Positions 6,870 to 16,118 are shown, counted from the stretch's first letter. The stretch is 64,000 nucleotides of DNA from Sphingomonas sp. PP-CE-1A-559 (GCF_004340965.1 NZ_SLYA01000003.1:558001-622000); one strand, 5' to 3'. Made by a program: numbers and translations. The notes: generated from the sequence alone by a model not told the origin.

Positions 6870-7301
6870 ATGGCCGACGTCATCGAGATCGCTGGCGGTG
6901 ACGGCGTTCCGCCCGAGCCGAACTGGCGCAGCATCTTCGGCCGAGCCCCGGACCGCGAGGCCGCATCGTCCTACTGGAAGAGCATCATCAGCGAGATGCG
7001 CGGCGCCGAGAAACTGGCGGTCGCCAACTCGCACGCGGTTATCCGCCTAGTCGTCGCATACGTCACGTTCGATCAGTCCGCGAAGGAGGTGATCAAATCT
7101 GGCCCGGTCATCAAGGCCAAGAAGACCGGCGTCCCGACGTACAACCCATGGTGGACGACAATGTCGAACGCTGCGAGCCAGGCGCAGGCTCTGGAGAAGG
7201 AGCTTTGCATCTCGCCGCGGGAACGTGGCGCGGGTGCGAAGGTGGTCAAGAAGCAGGCCCGCACCACGGGCTCGGCACGGTTTCTAAAACAGCGTGGCTA
7301 A
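6870..7301 (+). CDS. terS: Terminase small subunit, P27 family
   Basis: 143 residues, the usual size for P27-type small subunits. It shows the typical layout: a helical N-terminal half, then EVIKSGPVIKAKKTGVPTYN followed by PWW, and near the end ALEKELCISPRERG, which matches the family's end-motif of Glu, a hydrophobic, Pro and Arg. The protein recognises the packaging start site on phage DNA and hands it to the large subunit. Its end overlaps the large-subunit gene by eight bases. Confidence 0.85.
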   Translation: MADVIEIAGGDGVPPEPNWRSIFGRAPDREAASSYWKSIISEMRGAEKLAVANSHAVIRLVVAYVTFDQSAKEVIKSGPVIKAKKTGVPTYNPWWTTMSNAASQAQALEKELCISPRERGAGAKVVKKQARTTGSARFLKQRG

Positions 7302-9120
7302 TCGCTTCCTCGCCGATCCGGATCCGACCACAGCCTGGGCGAAGGCCGCGGTCGACGGCAAGTTGTTCACTGCCGGCGAGCTCGTCCGGCATGCTGCAGA
7401 ACGCCACCTGCGCGACATGCGGGATGGCGAGCGCCGCGGGATCTACTGGCGCCCGGACGCTGCTGGTCACGCGCTGGACTTCCTGCCGTCGGTCTTTCAA
7501 GTCACAGACGGGCCCTCCGCAGGTCAGCCGTTCTACCCGCTCGAGTGGCACACGTTCGTTATGGGCTCGCTGTTCGGGTGGCGCACCGCGACCGACCGCT
7601 GGCGGTTCCGGTCGGGCTGGCTTGAGACCGGCAAGGGCCAGGCGAAGTCCCCGCTGATGGGCGCGATCGGCGTCTACATCATGGGCTGGTGCGATATCCA
7701 ACGCGCCCAGTGCTACGCGATCGGTGAGGACAAGAAGACCGCGAACGTGTTGTTCAGGGACGCCGCGGCCATGTGTCGCGCAACCATCCCCGAGCATGAC
7801 GAAGGTGAAAGCCTCGAGGGCCTTGGCGAGGTCGTCATCCGCGGCGAACTGGAGAACGCCTGGAAGATCGAGCATCCCGACAGCGGTTCTTTCTTCCAGC
7901 CGATCGCCAGCGGCGAGAGCCTTTCCGGCCCGCGACCGAACTATGTCGCAGGTGACGAGATTCACGAGCTCACCGACGAGAACGTGTTGCAGACATGGAA
8001 GCGCGGCATCGACAAGGTCGCCGGCCACGCGCTGATGCTGATGGGCACGAACACGCCCGCCACTTCGCAGCATGTCGGCACGTCGTACTCGGAGATGTAC
8101 CAGCAGATCGCGAAGGGCGAGGCTCGTGACGATACGGCGTTCGCTTTCGTGGCGCGGATCGACAAGGCCGATCGCGAGACCGTGTTCGAGAACGAGAAGG
8201 TCTGGCAGAAATCACTGCCCGCGCTGGGCGAGACCTTCCCGATCGAGAACATCCGCGAGACGGTGGCCTCCGCACTGCTGCGCCCGTCGACCAAGTCGAG
8301 CGTTTTGCGCCTGTACTTCGGCGTCGATACCGCGTCGGCCGACTTCTGGATCGACGAGGACAAGTGGGCGGCGGTGCAAGGGCCGGTCGATGAGGCCACC
8401 ATGCGCCACCGGTTCTGCCGTTTGGCGATCGACCTTTCGCAGAAGAACGATCTGACCGCAGTCAGCGCAGCCTGGGAGCCGATCGGCGACGAGCCGCTAG
8501 CGGTTAAAAGCTGGTACTGGACCGCGGCGGGATCGACCCCCGGCCATCTCAAGGAGAAGGGGGAGCGCGATCACGCGCCCTACGTCGAGTGGGTCGAAGA
8601 CAAGTTTCTGGTCGCCACGCCAGGTGCGACGATCGATTACACCTTCGTCGCGATGCAAGTTTCGAAGCTCTACGCCGAGCAGAAAGTTCTCGAAATGGTC
8701 GCCGATCCGGCGTTCATTTCGAGCTTCATGGATGCCTGCGCAGAGGTAGGCCTCGAGGTCTGGCTCTACGGCGGACCAGACAAGCCGACTGGTCGAGGGC
8801 TCAAGATCGTGGCGCATGCGCAGGGTACGCGCGTGATGTTCGAAGACCGGCAACTTTGCATGCCGCATTCGATCACGAAGATTGAAGACGCGATCCTCGA
8901 CCAGCGCATCATCATCGACAATTCGCCGGTGACTTACAGCTGCGCTGCCAACGCCGCGATCGACGCGGACGGCCAGGGCAACCGCATGTTCAACAAGAAG
9001 AAATCACGCGGACGCATCGACGGCATGGTCACCACCACGATGGCGATCGGCGCTGCAGTGTCCAGCGTGAAGCCGAAGAAGAAATCGGTCTATGAATCCC
9101 GCGGCATACGTCGGGTCTAA
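7294..9120 (+). CDS. terL: Terminase large subunit
   Basis: 608 residues from a GTG inside the small-subunit gene. The N-terminal ATPase has a Walker-A-like loop ETGKGQAKSP (near residue 113) and a Walker B NYVAGDEIHE (near 217). The C-terminal RNase-H-like nuclease begins at RLAIDLSQKNDLTAV (Asp near 378) with further acidic residues at VADPAF. It pumps DNA into the prohead and cuts genome ends. The length is slightly above the 500-600 usual for HK97-type enzymes. The HNH, TerS, TerL, portal order is that of cos-type siphophages. Confidence 0.95.
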   Translation: MANRFLADPDPTTAWAKAAVDGKLFTAGELVRHAAERHLRDMRDGERRGIYWRPDAAGHALDFLPSVFQVTDGPSAGQPFYPLEWHTFVMGSLFGWRTATDRWRFRSGWLETGKGQAKSPLMGAIGVYIMGWCDIQRAQCYAIGEDKKTANVLFRDAAAMCRATIPEHDEGESLEGLGEVVIRGELENAWKIEHPDSGSFFQPIASGESLSGPRPNYVAGDEIHELTDENVLQTWKRGIDKVAGHALMLMGTNTPATSQHVGTSYSEMYQQIAKGEARDDTAFAFVARIDKADRETVFENEKVWQKSLPALGETFPIENIRETVASALLRPSTKSSVLRLYFGVDTASADFWIDEDKWAAVQGPVDEATMRHRFCRLAIDLSQKNDLTAVSAAWEPIGDEPLAVKSWYWTAAGSTPGHLKEKGERDHAPYVEWVEDKFLVATPGATIDYTFVAMQVSKLYAEQKVLEMVADPAFISSFMDACAEVGLEVWLYGGPDKPTGRGLKIVAHAQGTRVMFEDRQLCMPHSITKIEDAILDQRIIIDNSPVTYSCAANAAIDADGQGNRMFNKKKSRGRIDGMVTTTMAIGAAVSSVKPKKKSVYESRGIRRV

Positions 9121-9129
9121 GGAGGGCGT

Positions 9130-10455
9130 ATGGCGGGAATGTCGCCCACCGATTATCAGCGAGCGGCCAAGTTCCGCCGTTCGTTCTCATCGTCCCGTGA
9201 AGCGGTCGAACAGCGTCGCGTCTACGCGTACTCGGTCCACGACATTGCCAGCGGCGATCAGGATCCAGTGCTCGGCGCGTTCCTGCGCGGCGGGCGCGAG
9301 TCTCTCACCGGCGTCGCGGTCACCGACCGCATGGCGATGCGAAACTCGGTATATTATCGGGGTACGTCGCTGATCGCCGGATCGATCGGGATGCTGCCGC
9401 TGTCCCTGTTGCGCCGCAAGGCGGACGGCACAACCGAGAAGGCCGTCGATCACCCGCTCTATTCGGTGCTGAAGACCGACCCGCTCGGTAATGGGGCAAT
9501 GTCGCCGAACGAGTTCAAGAGCTTCATGCAGCTGGCGGCGCTATTCGACGGCAATGCCTATGCGCGCGTCGTGCGCCTGAACGGCGAGATCCAGGCGCTG
9601 GTCCCGTTTGAGCGTAGGACCGTCAAGAAGGAGTGGAACGGCGGCAATCTGCGGTTCCGCCATACGCCGAAGAGTGGTCGTCCCGAGACCCTGGGCCCGG
9701 AAGATGTCTTTCATTTTCGAGCCCCTGTATCGCTGGACGGCTTGAATGGTCTCGGGCTGCTCGACGTTGCGGCCGACACGATCGGCCTCGCGCACGTTGC
9801 CGAGAAGGCCGTCGCGCGCATGCTCACCAAGGGCGTGATGGCCGGTGGCGCCCTGCAGATGAAGGACGAGCTCAGCGACGAGGCATTCGCCCGGCTGAAA
9901 GCAAGTTTGCGCGATGACTATTCGGGCGAGGACGCTGCCGGCGAATGGATGCTGCTGGAAGGCGGCATGGAGCCCAAGCCATTCTCCGGCAGCGCTCGCG
10001 AAAACCAGCTCGTCGAACTGCGCAAGTTCGAAGCGGAGCAGGGGTCGCGTTTTACCGGCGTCCCCCGCCCTCTGCTCATGTTCGACGAAACTGCGTGGGG
10101 CAGCGGCATCGAGCAGCTTGGTCTGTACTTTGTCGTCTATTGCCTCCTGCCCTGGTTCGTCATCTGGGAGGAAGCCATCTGGCGCCTGCTCAGCCGGAAA
10201 GAGAAGCAAGCGCGCGACGGCACCGTTCTTTACGCCAAGTTCAACGAGCGCGCACTGCTGCGCGGGTCGATGAAGAACCAGTCCGACTTCCTCGCCAGCG
10301 CGCTCGGGCGCGGCGGCGGCAAGCCATTCATGGAAGCGAACGAGGCCCGCGAGGCGCTCGACATGAACCCGCACCCGGACGGCTACGGCCTCCAACCCCG
10401 CGCAGGAACGACAGCCGCGGCCATCGTTGAGGACCAAGATGATGACGAAAAGTAG
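9130..10455 (+). CDS. Portal protein, HK97 family
   Basis: 441 residues. HK97-type portal features: a start region RNSVYYRGTSLIAGSIGMLP, then ALFDGNAYARVVRLNGEIQA, the conserved block GVPRPLLMFDETAWGSGIEQ and a C-terminal helix with NEAREALDMNP. The dodecameric portal forms the DNA channel at one capsid vertex and is the docking site for terminase and then the connector. Starts nine bases after the terminase stop with GGAGGG upstream. Confidence 0.93.
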   Translation: MAGMSPTDYQRAAKFRRSFSSSREAVEQRRVYAYSVHDIASGDQDPVLGAFLRGGRESLTGVAVTDRMAMRNSVYYRGTSLIAGSIGMLPLSLLRRKADGTTEKAVDHPLYSVLKTDPLGNGAMSPNEFKSFMQLAALFDGNAYARVVRLNGEIQALVPFERRTVKKEWNGGNLRFRHTPKSGRPETLGPEDVFHFRAPVSLDGLNGLGLLDVAADTIGLAHVAEKAVARMLTKGVMAGGALQMKDELSDEAFARLKASLRDDYSGEDAAGEWMLLEGGMEPKPFSGSARENQLVELRKFEAEQGSRFTGVPRPLLMFDETAWGSGIEQLGLYFVVYCLLPWFVIWEEAIWRLLSRKEKQARDGTVLYAKFNERALLRGSMKNQSDFLASALGRGGGKPFMEANEAREALDMNPHPDGYGLQPRAGTTAAAIVEDQDDDEK

Positions 10456-11305
10456 ACTCCGCGCCGTCTTTGCGGCTCAGCGTCCGCCTGAAATTGCGAA
10501 CGTCGGCTCCGGGTCGGACTGGAAGTTCGAGACGCGCGCTCTCGCCGCTGGTTTCGAAAAGGTCGAAGTCACGGCCCTGGCGTCTGATCGACCGACGATC
10601 TCGATTTTCGGTTATATCGGCGACGATGGCGACGGCGGCGGCATCACCACTGCCCGGATCGCGGGCGCGCTGCGCTCGGTTGCGGGCAAGCCTATCACGG
10701 TCGAGATCAACTCGCCGGGCGGCAACTATTTCGAGGGCGTGGCGGCGTACAACCTCTTGCGCCGCCATGATGCCGAAGTCCGTGTCGAGGTCGTTGGCAT
10801 CGCGGCGTCGGCCGCGTCAGTCATCGCAATGGCCGGCGACGAGATCGTGATTGCCGCGAACGCCGAAATCATGATTCACGAAGCGCGCGGGCTGTTCTTC
10901 GGCACCAAGTCGGAGATGCGCGACGCGTGGGAGACGCTGGCTCACATCGATACGGCCATGTGCGAGACCTACTCCGCCCGGTCCGGACGCCCGATCGCCG
11001 AGTTCGAGGCCATGATCGCTGGGCAAGACGTCTTCCTGCGCGGCCAGGAGGCGATTGATGCGGGTCTCGCAGACTCCCTCATGGAGCGTGAGGCGCAGAT
11101 GCCAGTCTACGCCTCCGCTGATGAATTCCCGAGCGACAAGCCTTCGCTCGACAAGTTTCTCGCGAAGCATGCCGTGCCGCGCTCTGCGCGTCGCGACCTG
11201 TACCGCGCGATGGGTACGCGTAACGCTACCGAACCTGCCACGCCCCGCGCTGGCGATGAACCGGAGGCCGATTATTCGCGCCTCCTTGCCGCCCTTACCG
11301 TCTGA
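10439..11305 (+). CDS. Prohead (head maturation) protease, ClpP-like
   Basis: 288 residues. A ClpP/S14-type fold is visible: VEINSPGGNYFEGVAAYNLL, the nucleophile region GIAASAASVIAMAGDEIVIA with the catalytic Ser, and EIMIHEARGL with the catalytic His. The rest, with an acidic C-terminus, is as in ClpP-like head maturation proteases, which process capsid and scaffold. I start at the ATG at 10439 (GAGGA at 10429-10433); an earlier TTG at 10427 is possible. Overlaps the portal gene by 17 bases. Confidence 0.9.
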   Translation: MMTKSRLRAVFAAQRPPEIANVGSGSDWKFETRALAAGFEKVEVTALASDRPTISIFGYIGDDGDGGGITTARIAGALRSVAGKPITVEINSPGGNYFEGVAAYNLLRRHDAEVRVEVVGIAASAASVIAMAGDEIVIAANAEIMIHEARGLFFGTKSEMRDAWETLAHIDTAMCETYSARSGRPIAEFEAMIAGQDVFLRGQEAIDAGLADSLMEREAQMPVYASADEFPSDKPSLDKFLAKHAVPRSARRDLYRAMGTRNATEPATPRAGDEPEADYSRLLAALTV

Positions 11306-11315
11306 AGGAACAGAC

Positions 11316-12578
11316 ATGACCAAGTTGACCAACCTGTGCGGCACGTCCGCGCTGGGTCGGGGCCTCATCGCCGTGCGCGCCGAGGTCCAGACCAAGAAGC
11401 CCGACAGCATCGAAGCGCTCGCAGTAGCGTTCGAGGCGTTCAAGACGACCCACACCGACCAGCTTGCCGAAATCAAGGCGGGCAAGACCGACGTCGTCAC
11501 CACCGAGAAGCTCGGCAAGGTCGAGGCGGAACTCGATAAGCTTCAGGCAGCGATCGAGAGCGTCAACCTGAAAGCAGCGCTCGGCAACGACGAGGGCGAA
11601 CAGGTCCGCGATCCCGAGTACACCAGCCAGTTCCAGGCGTACTTCAAGGGCGGTGCGCCGACCGCGAAGCTCGAGGAACTGCGCGCAGCCGCGACCAAGA
11701 CGGACGGCGAAGGCGGTTATCTGGCGCCGATCGAGTGGGATCGCTCGATCAGCAAGCGTCAGAAACTCGTCTCGCCGATGCGCCAGAACAGTTCGGTCAT
11801 CACGATCAGCGGCGCGGGCTTCAAGAAGGTCTATTCCGATGGCGTGGTCGGCAGCGGCTGGGTCGGCGAGACGGCAGCGCGCCCGCAGACGACGACGCCC
11901 GGCCTCACGTCGCTCGGCTTCACGATGGGCGAGATCTACGCCAACCCGGCGGCATCGCAGGGGCTCATCGACGATGCCGAGATCGACATCGAGGCATGGC
12001 TCGCCGACGAGGTGACTGGCGAGTTCGACAAGCAGGAGGGCATCGCCTTCCTGTCGGGTGACGGCTCGAACAAGCCCGATGGCGTGCTCACCTACGTCAC
12101 GGGCGGCTCGAACGCCGCAAAGCACCCCTATGGCGCGATTCTCGCGCTGATGTCGGGCGATGCGACGAAGGTAACGAGCGACGCGCTGTTCGACCTGCAG
12201 GCGGACCTCCCCGCGGAGTTCCTGGCGAACGCCAAGTTCTACATGAACCGGGCGTCGCAGGCAGCCTTCCGCAAGCTGAAGACCGCGGATGGTGCCTACC
12301 TGTGGCAGCCCAGCCTTGCGCTTGGCGTCCCGCCCTCGCTCGCCGGCGAGCCGGTCGTCGACATGCCGGGTATGCCGAACGTCGGGGCCGGTAACGTCGC
12401 CGCACTCTATGGCGACATGGTCGAGACCTATCAGGTCATCGACCGCACCGGCGTACGCGTCCTGCGCGATCCGTACACCGCGAAGCCGTTCGTCCTCTTC
12501 TACACGACCAAGCGTGTGGGCGGCGGCGTCAAGAACCCGACCGCCATGCGCGCGCTGCGCATCGGCGCCGCGACCTGA
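11316..12578 (+). CDS. Major capsid protein, HK97 family
   Basis: 420 residues. The first 115 residues are charged and helical (IEALAVAFEAFKTTHTDQLA), like the delta domain that scaffolds HK97 capsids and is then removed by the protease. The mature part starts near AAATKTDGEGGYLAPIEWDR and contains QGLIDDAEIDIEAWLADEV, GIAFLSGDGSNKPDGVLTY and a C-terminal FYTTKRVGGGVKNPTAMRAL, all typical of the HK97 fold. A Lys used for cross-linking in HK97 itself cannot be judged here. GAAGGA lies upstream of the ATG. Confidence 0.93.
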   Translation: MTKLTNLCGTSALGRGLIAVRAEVQTKKPDSIEALAVAFEAFKTTHTDQLAEIKAGKTDVVTTEKLGKVEAELDKLQAAIESVNLKAALGNDEGEQVRDPEYTSQFQAYFKGGAPTAKLEELRAAATKTDGEGGYLAPIEWDRSISKRQKLVSPMRQNSSVITISGAGFKKVYSDGVVGSGWVGETAARPQTTTPGLTSLGFTMGEIYANPAASQGLIDDAEIDIEAWLADEVTGEFDKQEGIAFLSGDGSNKPDGVLTYVTGGSNAAKHPYGAILALMSGDATKVTSDALFDLQADLPAEFLANAKFYMNRASQAAFRKLKTADGAYLWQPSLALGVPPSLAGEPVVDMPGMPNVGAGNVAALYGDMVETYQVIDRTGVRVLRDPYTAKPFVLFYTTKRVGGGVKNPTAMRALRIGAAT

Positions 12579-12629
12579 AGCTGACGGGGCCGGCCAGCGC
12601 GTCGGTCCCGAAACATGGGAGCTACCAAG

Positions 12630-12920
12630 ATGAGTGGTACGAAATCGACGGTCGACACGACCGATATCAAGCCTTCGGACGTCCTCGGGGTGTCCGACAC
12701 CAAAGGCATGAACGAAGACACCCTGACGCCCGCAACCGACGTGGCCGCCAGCGGCGCGTTCATCGAACCGGAGATCGTCGCGCGCATCGACGTCGATCAC
12801 CCTGCGGTCGACAACAACCCGCGCAAGGGTCAGCCCGCGATCGCCAACCAGATCGACTTCAACGATCCGCACCTCGGCACCGAGGACGCGGTGAAGAAGA
12901 ACCTCGAAGCACAGGGCTGA
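12630..12920 (+). CDS. Phage structural-region protein, 96 residues
   Basis: Starts at the ATG at 12630, with GGGAG nine bases upstream. The product is hydrophilic, rich in Asp, Thr and Asn and without hydrophobic helices (DVDHPAVDNNPRKGQPAIAN). Position between capsid and connector suggests a head decoration or minor head protein, but I recognise no family. Confidence 0.5.
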   Translation: MSGTKSTVDTTDIKPSDVLGVSDTKGMNEDTLTPATDVAASGAFIEPEIVARIDVDHPAVDNNPRKGQPAIANQIDFNDPHLGTEDAVKKNLEAQG

Positions 12921-12971
12921 CGCCCGCGGCACCGGCTCCGGTCGGTGCCGTCCTATTTTGCGAGGTGGCTT

Positions 12972-13496
12972 ATGGCGATTCCTGTCTCGATCGAAGACGC
13001 GCGCCGACAGGTCCGTCTCGACGAAGACGACGATTCGCAAGACGCGGATCTTAACGTCTCCATCGTCGACGCTGCCGCATGGGTTGAAAGGTATACTGGT
13101 CATATTCTCGTCGCGCGCGACGTGGTTGAGGTGTTCCGCGTACCGCCTCGCGCGGTTGAGCTTCGAGCGTGGCCGGTCAAGCCAGATGCCGTGCCCATGG
13201 TTACCTATGACGACACGGTCGCGGTGCCGGGTGTGCGGCTAGACAGAACCGGACGACCAGCGCGCGTTCTCGCAGCGCAAGGATCTTGCTGGCCTCTTAC
13301 TCGGACCGATCAGCTTCTGCGGGTTGCTATTCGGGCTGGCTACGAGCCCGGCGACATCGTTCCGGGGAACTTCCGCCGCGCCATGTTGATCCTCATCAGC
13401 GCGTACGAGTCCGATCGCGAAGGCGGCGACATCTTCCAGAAAGCGGAGACGGCTGCGAAGTCTCTCTGCCGCGACTTTCGGGCCCGCAACCTGTGA
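12972..13496 (+). CDS. Head-tail connector protein, HK97 gp6-like
   Basis: 174 residues. N-terminal VSIEDARRQVRLDEDDDSQD with two following helices (AAAWVERYTGHILV) is the signature of gp6/YqbG-like connectors, which form the ring below the portal. The C-terminal helix MLILISAYESDREGGDIFQK also fits. Starts at the ATG at 12972 with GAGG upstream; an in-frame codon further left at 12945 has no site. The stop overlaps the next gene (GTGA). Confidence 0.8.
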   Translation: MAIPVSIEDARRQVRLDEDDDSQDADLNVSIVDAAAWVERYTGHILVARDVVEVFRVPPRAVELRAWPVKPDAVPMVTYDDTVAVPGVRLDRTGRPARVLAAQGSCWPLTRTDQLLRVAIRAGYEPGDIVPGNFRRAMLILISAYESDREGGDIFQKAETAAKSLCRDFRARNL

Positions 13497-13861
13497 CCGT
13501 CGGGAAAGGCCGGTCGAGCCGGTACAATCGCCGCATCCAGATCGAGCGGCCGGTCGCGGACACAACATTCGATGGAGCCGGGTCGGGCGAATGGGAAGCC
13601 GTAGGGCGTCCGATCGCCGCCAGCGTAGTCGATGCCCTGCCAAGTCGCAGCGAGAAGCTGGCGGACGGGATCAACATCGCCACCCGTCCCGCCCGCGTCC
13701 GTATGCGGTTCCGCACCGATCTCGACGCCAGCATGCGGTTCGTCATGACCAAGCCGTTCCCGCGCGTGATGCAGATCATCGCAGGGCCTGCCGAAGTCGG
13801 TGTTCGTGAAGAAGTCGAGTTCATGGTCGAGGACTATTCTTCGGCGGGGAACGCCGCATGA
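13493..13861 (+). CDS. Head-tail adaptor/head completion protein
   Basis: 122 residues from a GTG overlapping the previous stop. The sequence RIQIERP, EWEAVGRPIAASVVDALPSR and RVMQIIAGPAEVGVREEVEF is that of the small beta-barrel head closure proteins (SPP1 gp16 / HK97 adaptor type). It sits between the gp6-like connector and the gp10-like protein, the standard order. Family-level assignment only. Confidence 0.75.
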   Translation: MTVGKGRSSRYNRRIQIERPVADTTFDGAGSGEWEAVGRPIAASVVDALPSRSEKLADGINIATRPARVRMRFRTDLDASMRFVMTKPFPRVMQIIAGPAEVGVREEVEFMVEDYSSAGNAA

Positions 13862-14385
13862 CCACGGTCACCGGATCCAGCGACGTGCGGCGCTTCATTG
13901 CGCAGCTGCCCGCCAATCTGGAAACCAAGGTTCTCCGCGGCGCCGCGCGCGCCGGCGCAACCGTCATCGCCGAGGAAGCCAAGGCGAACACCAATTCGCA
14001 CGAGGTCGCCGAGGCGGTGAAGGTCGCAACGAAGCGCGAGGGCGATCTGATGATCGGCGCGGTCCAGCTGAAAGGCCCCGGTGCGTATCTCGCGCCGTGG
14101 GAGGAATACGGCACCGACCCGCATTTCATCAGCGTCGACCCCAGCCAGGGGGGCGGCATGAGCGTTCGCCGGATCAACGACAAGACGAAAGAAGGTTCGC
14201 TCGTCATCGGCGGCGCGTTCGTCGGCAAGACGGTGCATCACCCCGGCGCTGGCGCTCATCCGTTCCTCCGTCCCGCCCTCGACAGCAAAGAGGGCGAGGC
14301 CTTCTCTGCCGCGCAGAATTACATCAATTCCCGCATCACCCGCGCCGGGATCGTGGGCCCTGCCGATGTCGAGGACGACGCATGA
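13858..14385 (+). CDS. HK97 gp10-like neck/tail component
   Basis: 175 residues. LETKVLRGAARAGATVIAEE at the start, the segment GPGAYLAPWEEYGTDPHF and the HPFLRPALDSKEGEA motif are typical of the HK97 gp10 family, which joins head and tail. Overlaps neighbours at both ends by four and four bases (ATGA type), so the connector genes are translated in series. Confidence 0.85.
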   Translation: MTTVTGSSDVRRFIAQLPANLETKVLRGAARAGATVIAEEAKANTNSHEVAEAVKVATKREGDLMIGAVQLKGPGAYLAPWEEYGTDPHFISVDPSQGGGMSVRRINDKTKEGSLVIGGAFVGKTVHHPGAGAHPFLRPALDSKEGEAFSAAQNYINSRITRAGIVGPADVEDDA

Positions 14386-14783
14386 ACGGCGTCGATATCA
14401 TGGGCTCGCTACTCCGCGGGCACGCGCCGTTGACCGCGATCGTCGCAGCCAATTCGATCAAGGCGGGCGCGCTGCCCGACGGTGTCATCCTGCCGGCTGT
14501 TCTCGTTCGGTCCGTTGGAAGCGCCGATCGCCAGATGCTGAAGCGGAAAGACTTCGTCCGCGTGACCGAGCGCGTGTCTGTTGCAGTGCGCGCACCCAGC
14601 TACCGCGAGCAGGTTGCCGCGATCAAAGCGATCCGCCGGTCCAGCGCGGGTGTCATCGGCGATTATCCGCCTGTCATGCGCGTCTCGATCCTGACCGCCG
14701 GCACCGGGCCCGACATGCGAGGCCCTGCCGACAGCTTCGAGCAGACCCAAGATTTCCGCGTCAGTTACGACGAACCAGTCTGA
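14382..14783 (+). CDS. Tail completion protein, DUF3168/gp17-like
   Basis: 133 residues. Starts MNGVDIMGSLLRGHAPLTAI, the usual opening of DUF3168 tail terminators, with a beta-rich body (RVTERVSVAVRAPSYREQVA) and the late DFRVSYDEP. This ring protein caps the tail tube and binds the neck. Overlaps the preceding gene by four bases. Confidence 0.75.
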   Translation: MNGVDIMGSLLRGHAPLTAIVAANSIKAGALPDGVILPAVLVRSVGSADRQMLKRKDFVRVTERVSVAVRAPSYREQVAAIKAIRRSSAGVIGDYPPVMRVSILTAGTGPDMRGPADSFEQTQDFRVSYDEPV

Positions 14784-14793
14784 GGAGAGACCA

Positions 14794-15078
14794 GTGACCG
14801 ACACCGACCCCAAGACGAAGCGCGCCTTCGTCATCAGCGACTTTACCGACATTGGCACCGATACCCGTCACGTCGCCGGCACCACGCCGATGATCGAGAC
14901 CGGCGCGTTCGGTAACTATGAGGCGGCCGGGCTCGTCCGTGCGCCGACGGCAGCCGATGCCAAGGCTCCGGCAAAGCCCAAGACCCGGCCCGCGAAGAAG
15001 GCGAAGGCTGTCGCCGCGCCCGCGCCGGCCGCACCGCCCGCCTCCAGCCAGGCAGACGCGCCCCCGCCCGTCGCCTGA
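14794..15078 (+). CDS. Phage tail-region protein with Ala/Pro/Lys-rich end
   Basis: 94 residues from a GTG preceded by GAGGAGA. The first 50 residues contain RAFVISDFTDIGTDTRHVAG, possibly a small beta domain; from residue 52 the chain is a low-complexity Ala/Pro/Lys tail, probably disordered. No family recognised. It lies between the tail terminator and the tube protein. Confidence 0.6.
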   Translation: MTDTDPKTKRAFVISDFTDIGTDTRHVAGTTPMIETGAFGNYEAAGLVRAPTAADAKAPAKPKTRPAKKAKAVAAPAPAAPPASSQADAPPPVA

Positions 15079-15145
15079 TCCATTCCGCCCGGTTCCGGGC
15101 TGAATACCGCCGGCACCGCCCGGCCCGCCCCAGAAAGGTATTACC

Positions 15146-15598
15146 ATGACGTCCATGACTGCGGCGGGCTCTGCGCTCGCCATTTCGGCGGCCAGCCCCG
15201 CCACGAACGACATCGCCGGGTTCACTGCCCTTACTTTCACCGAGATCGGCAACATCGAGAAGATCGGCCCGATCGGCGCCAGCTTCGCGAAGGTTGAGTT
15301 TCAGCCGCTCAAGGGCGCCAAGCAAAAATACAAGGGTTCGGCCGATTACGGCGCACTCCAGCCATCGCTGGCGCTCGACAGCGCCGACGCAGGCCAGACC
15401 TTGTTGCAGACGTCGGCCGATGACGAGACGCAAAAGCTCTACAGCTTCAAAGTCACCCGCCAGGACGGAACGCTTCGCTACTTCCAGGGCCGCACGTTCG
15501 GCATGCCCGAGACGATCGACGGCGCAGATACGATGGTGACGGCAGCGCCGACCGTCGAGATCTGCACGAAGATCATCAAGGCGCCCGCTGCGGCCTGA
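15146..15598 (+). CDS. Major tail (tube) protein
   Basis: 150 residues, beta-rich and with few charges, the size of small siphophage tube proteins. Features include FTALTFTEIGNIEKIGPIGA and DGTLRYFQGRTFGMPETIDG, typical of tail tube subunits of this group, and a position just before the G/GT chaperone genes. Starts at the ATG after GAAAGG. Confidence 0.8.
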   Translation: MTSMTAAGSALAISAASPATNDIAGFTALTFTEIGNIEKIGPIGASFAKVEFQPLKGAKQKYKGSADYGALQPSLALDSADAGQTLLQTSADDETQKLYSFKVTRQDGTLRYFQGRTFGMPETIDGADTMVTAAPTVEICTKIIKAPAAA

Positions 15599-15695
15599 CC
15601 CCCTCCCGGCTGAATAAGCCGGTTCCCTGGTATCGGCCCGCTCCGCTTGTCGCGGGTTGCGGGCGGGTCGGTGCAACCCGCGAAAAGGACTACCC

Positions 15696-16118
15696 ATGAA
15701 GATCGCAATGCTCGCCGTATCGGCCACCGCCTTCCTGCACCTCAAGGGCCCCGATGGGGCGCTGCTGTACGACGGCAAGGAGAAGGTCGGCATCGAGCTC
15801 TACGGCCCCGGCTCGCCCGAGTTCGCGCGCGTCGAAGAGCGCCAGACCGCCCGCGCCATCAAGCGCATGCAGGACAACGACAACAAGGTCAGCCTTGCGC
15901 CGATCGAGGACCGTCGTTCGGAGGCCACCGAAGACCTCGCCGCCCTCACTGCCGACTTCCGCCACATCGAGCACGAGGATGCCGATGGGAAGCCGCTCGC
16001 CGGCGCCGCGCTGCACGCCGCTGTCTATTCGGATCCCGGCCTCGGCTGGATCAAGGAGCAGGTGACGAAGTTTGTCGGTGACTGGGGAAAGTTCAAGCCC
16101 GGCTCGGCCGGGATCTAA
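15696..16118 (+). CDS. Tail assembly chaperone G
   Basis: 140 residues from the ATG at 15696 (AAAAGGA upstream). A small, acidic, helical protein between the tube and tape-measure genes, the place of lambda G. Near its end the sequence GGGAAAG (16085-16091) is framed as a -1 slippery heptamer, so a fraction of ribosomes should move to the frame of the next gene and make a G-T fusion. The fused chaperones coat the tape-measure protein during tail assembly (established for lambda). Confidence 0.8.
   Translation: MKIAMLAVSATAFLHLKGPDGALLYDGKEKVGIELYGPGSPEFARVEERQTARAIKRMQDNDNKVSLAPIEDRRSEATEDLAALTADFRHIEHEDADGKPLAGAALHAAVYSDPGLGWIKEQVTKFVGDWGKFKPGSAGI
16085..16091 (+). other. Programmed -1 frameshift site (GGGAAAG)
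   Basis: In the frame of the G gene the heptamer reads G GGA AAG, exactly X XXY YYZ. It is the same heptamer as at the lambda G/T junction. After a -1 slip the next codon is GTT at 16091, and that frame stays open through 16134 into the downstream gene that ends at 16549. The predicted fusion is 284 residues, about twice the G protein. Confidence 0.85.

Noticed and set aside
11295-13103. A 602-codon leftward frame over the capsid gene
   Set aside because: Opposite to the HK97 capsid and connector genes, which fit the operon; product is Arg-rich and without motif.
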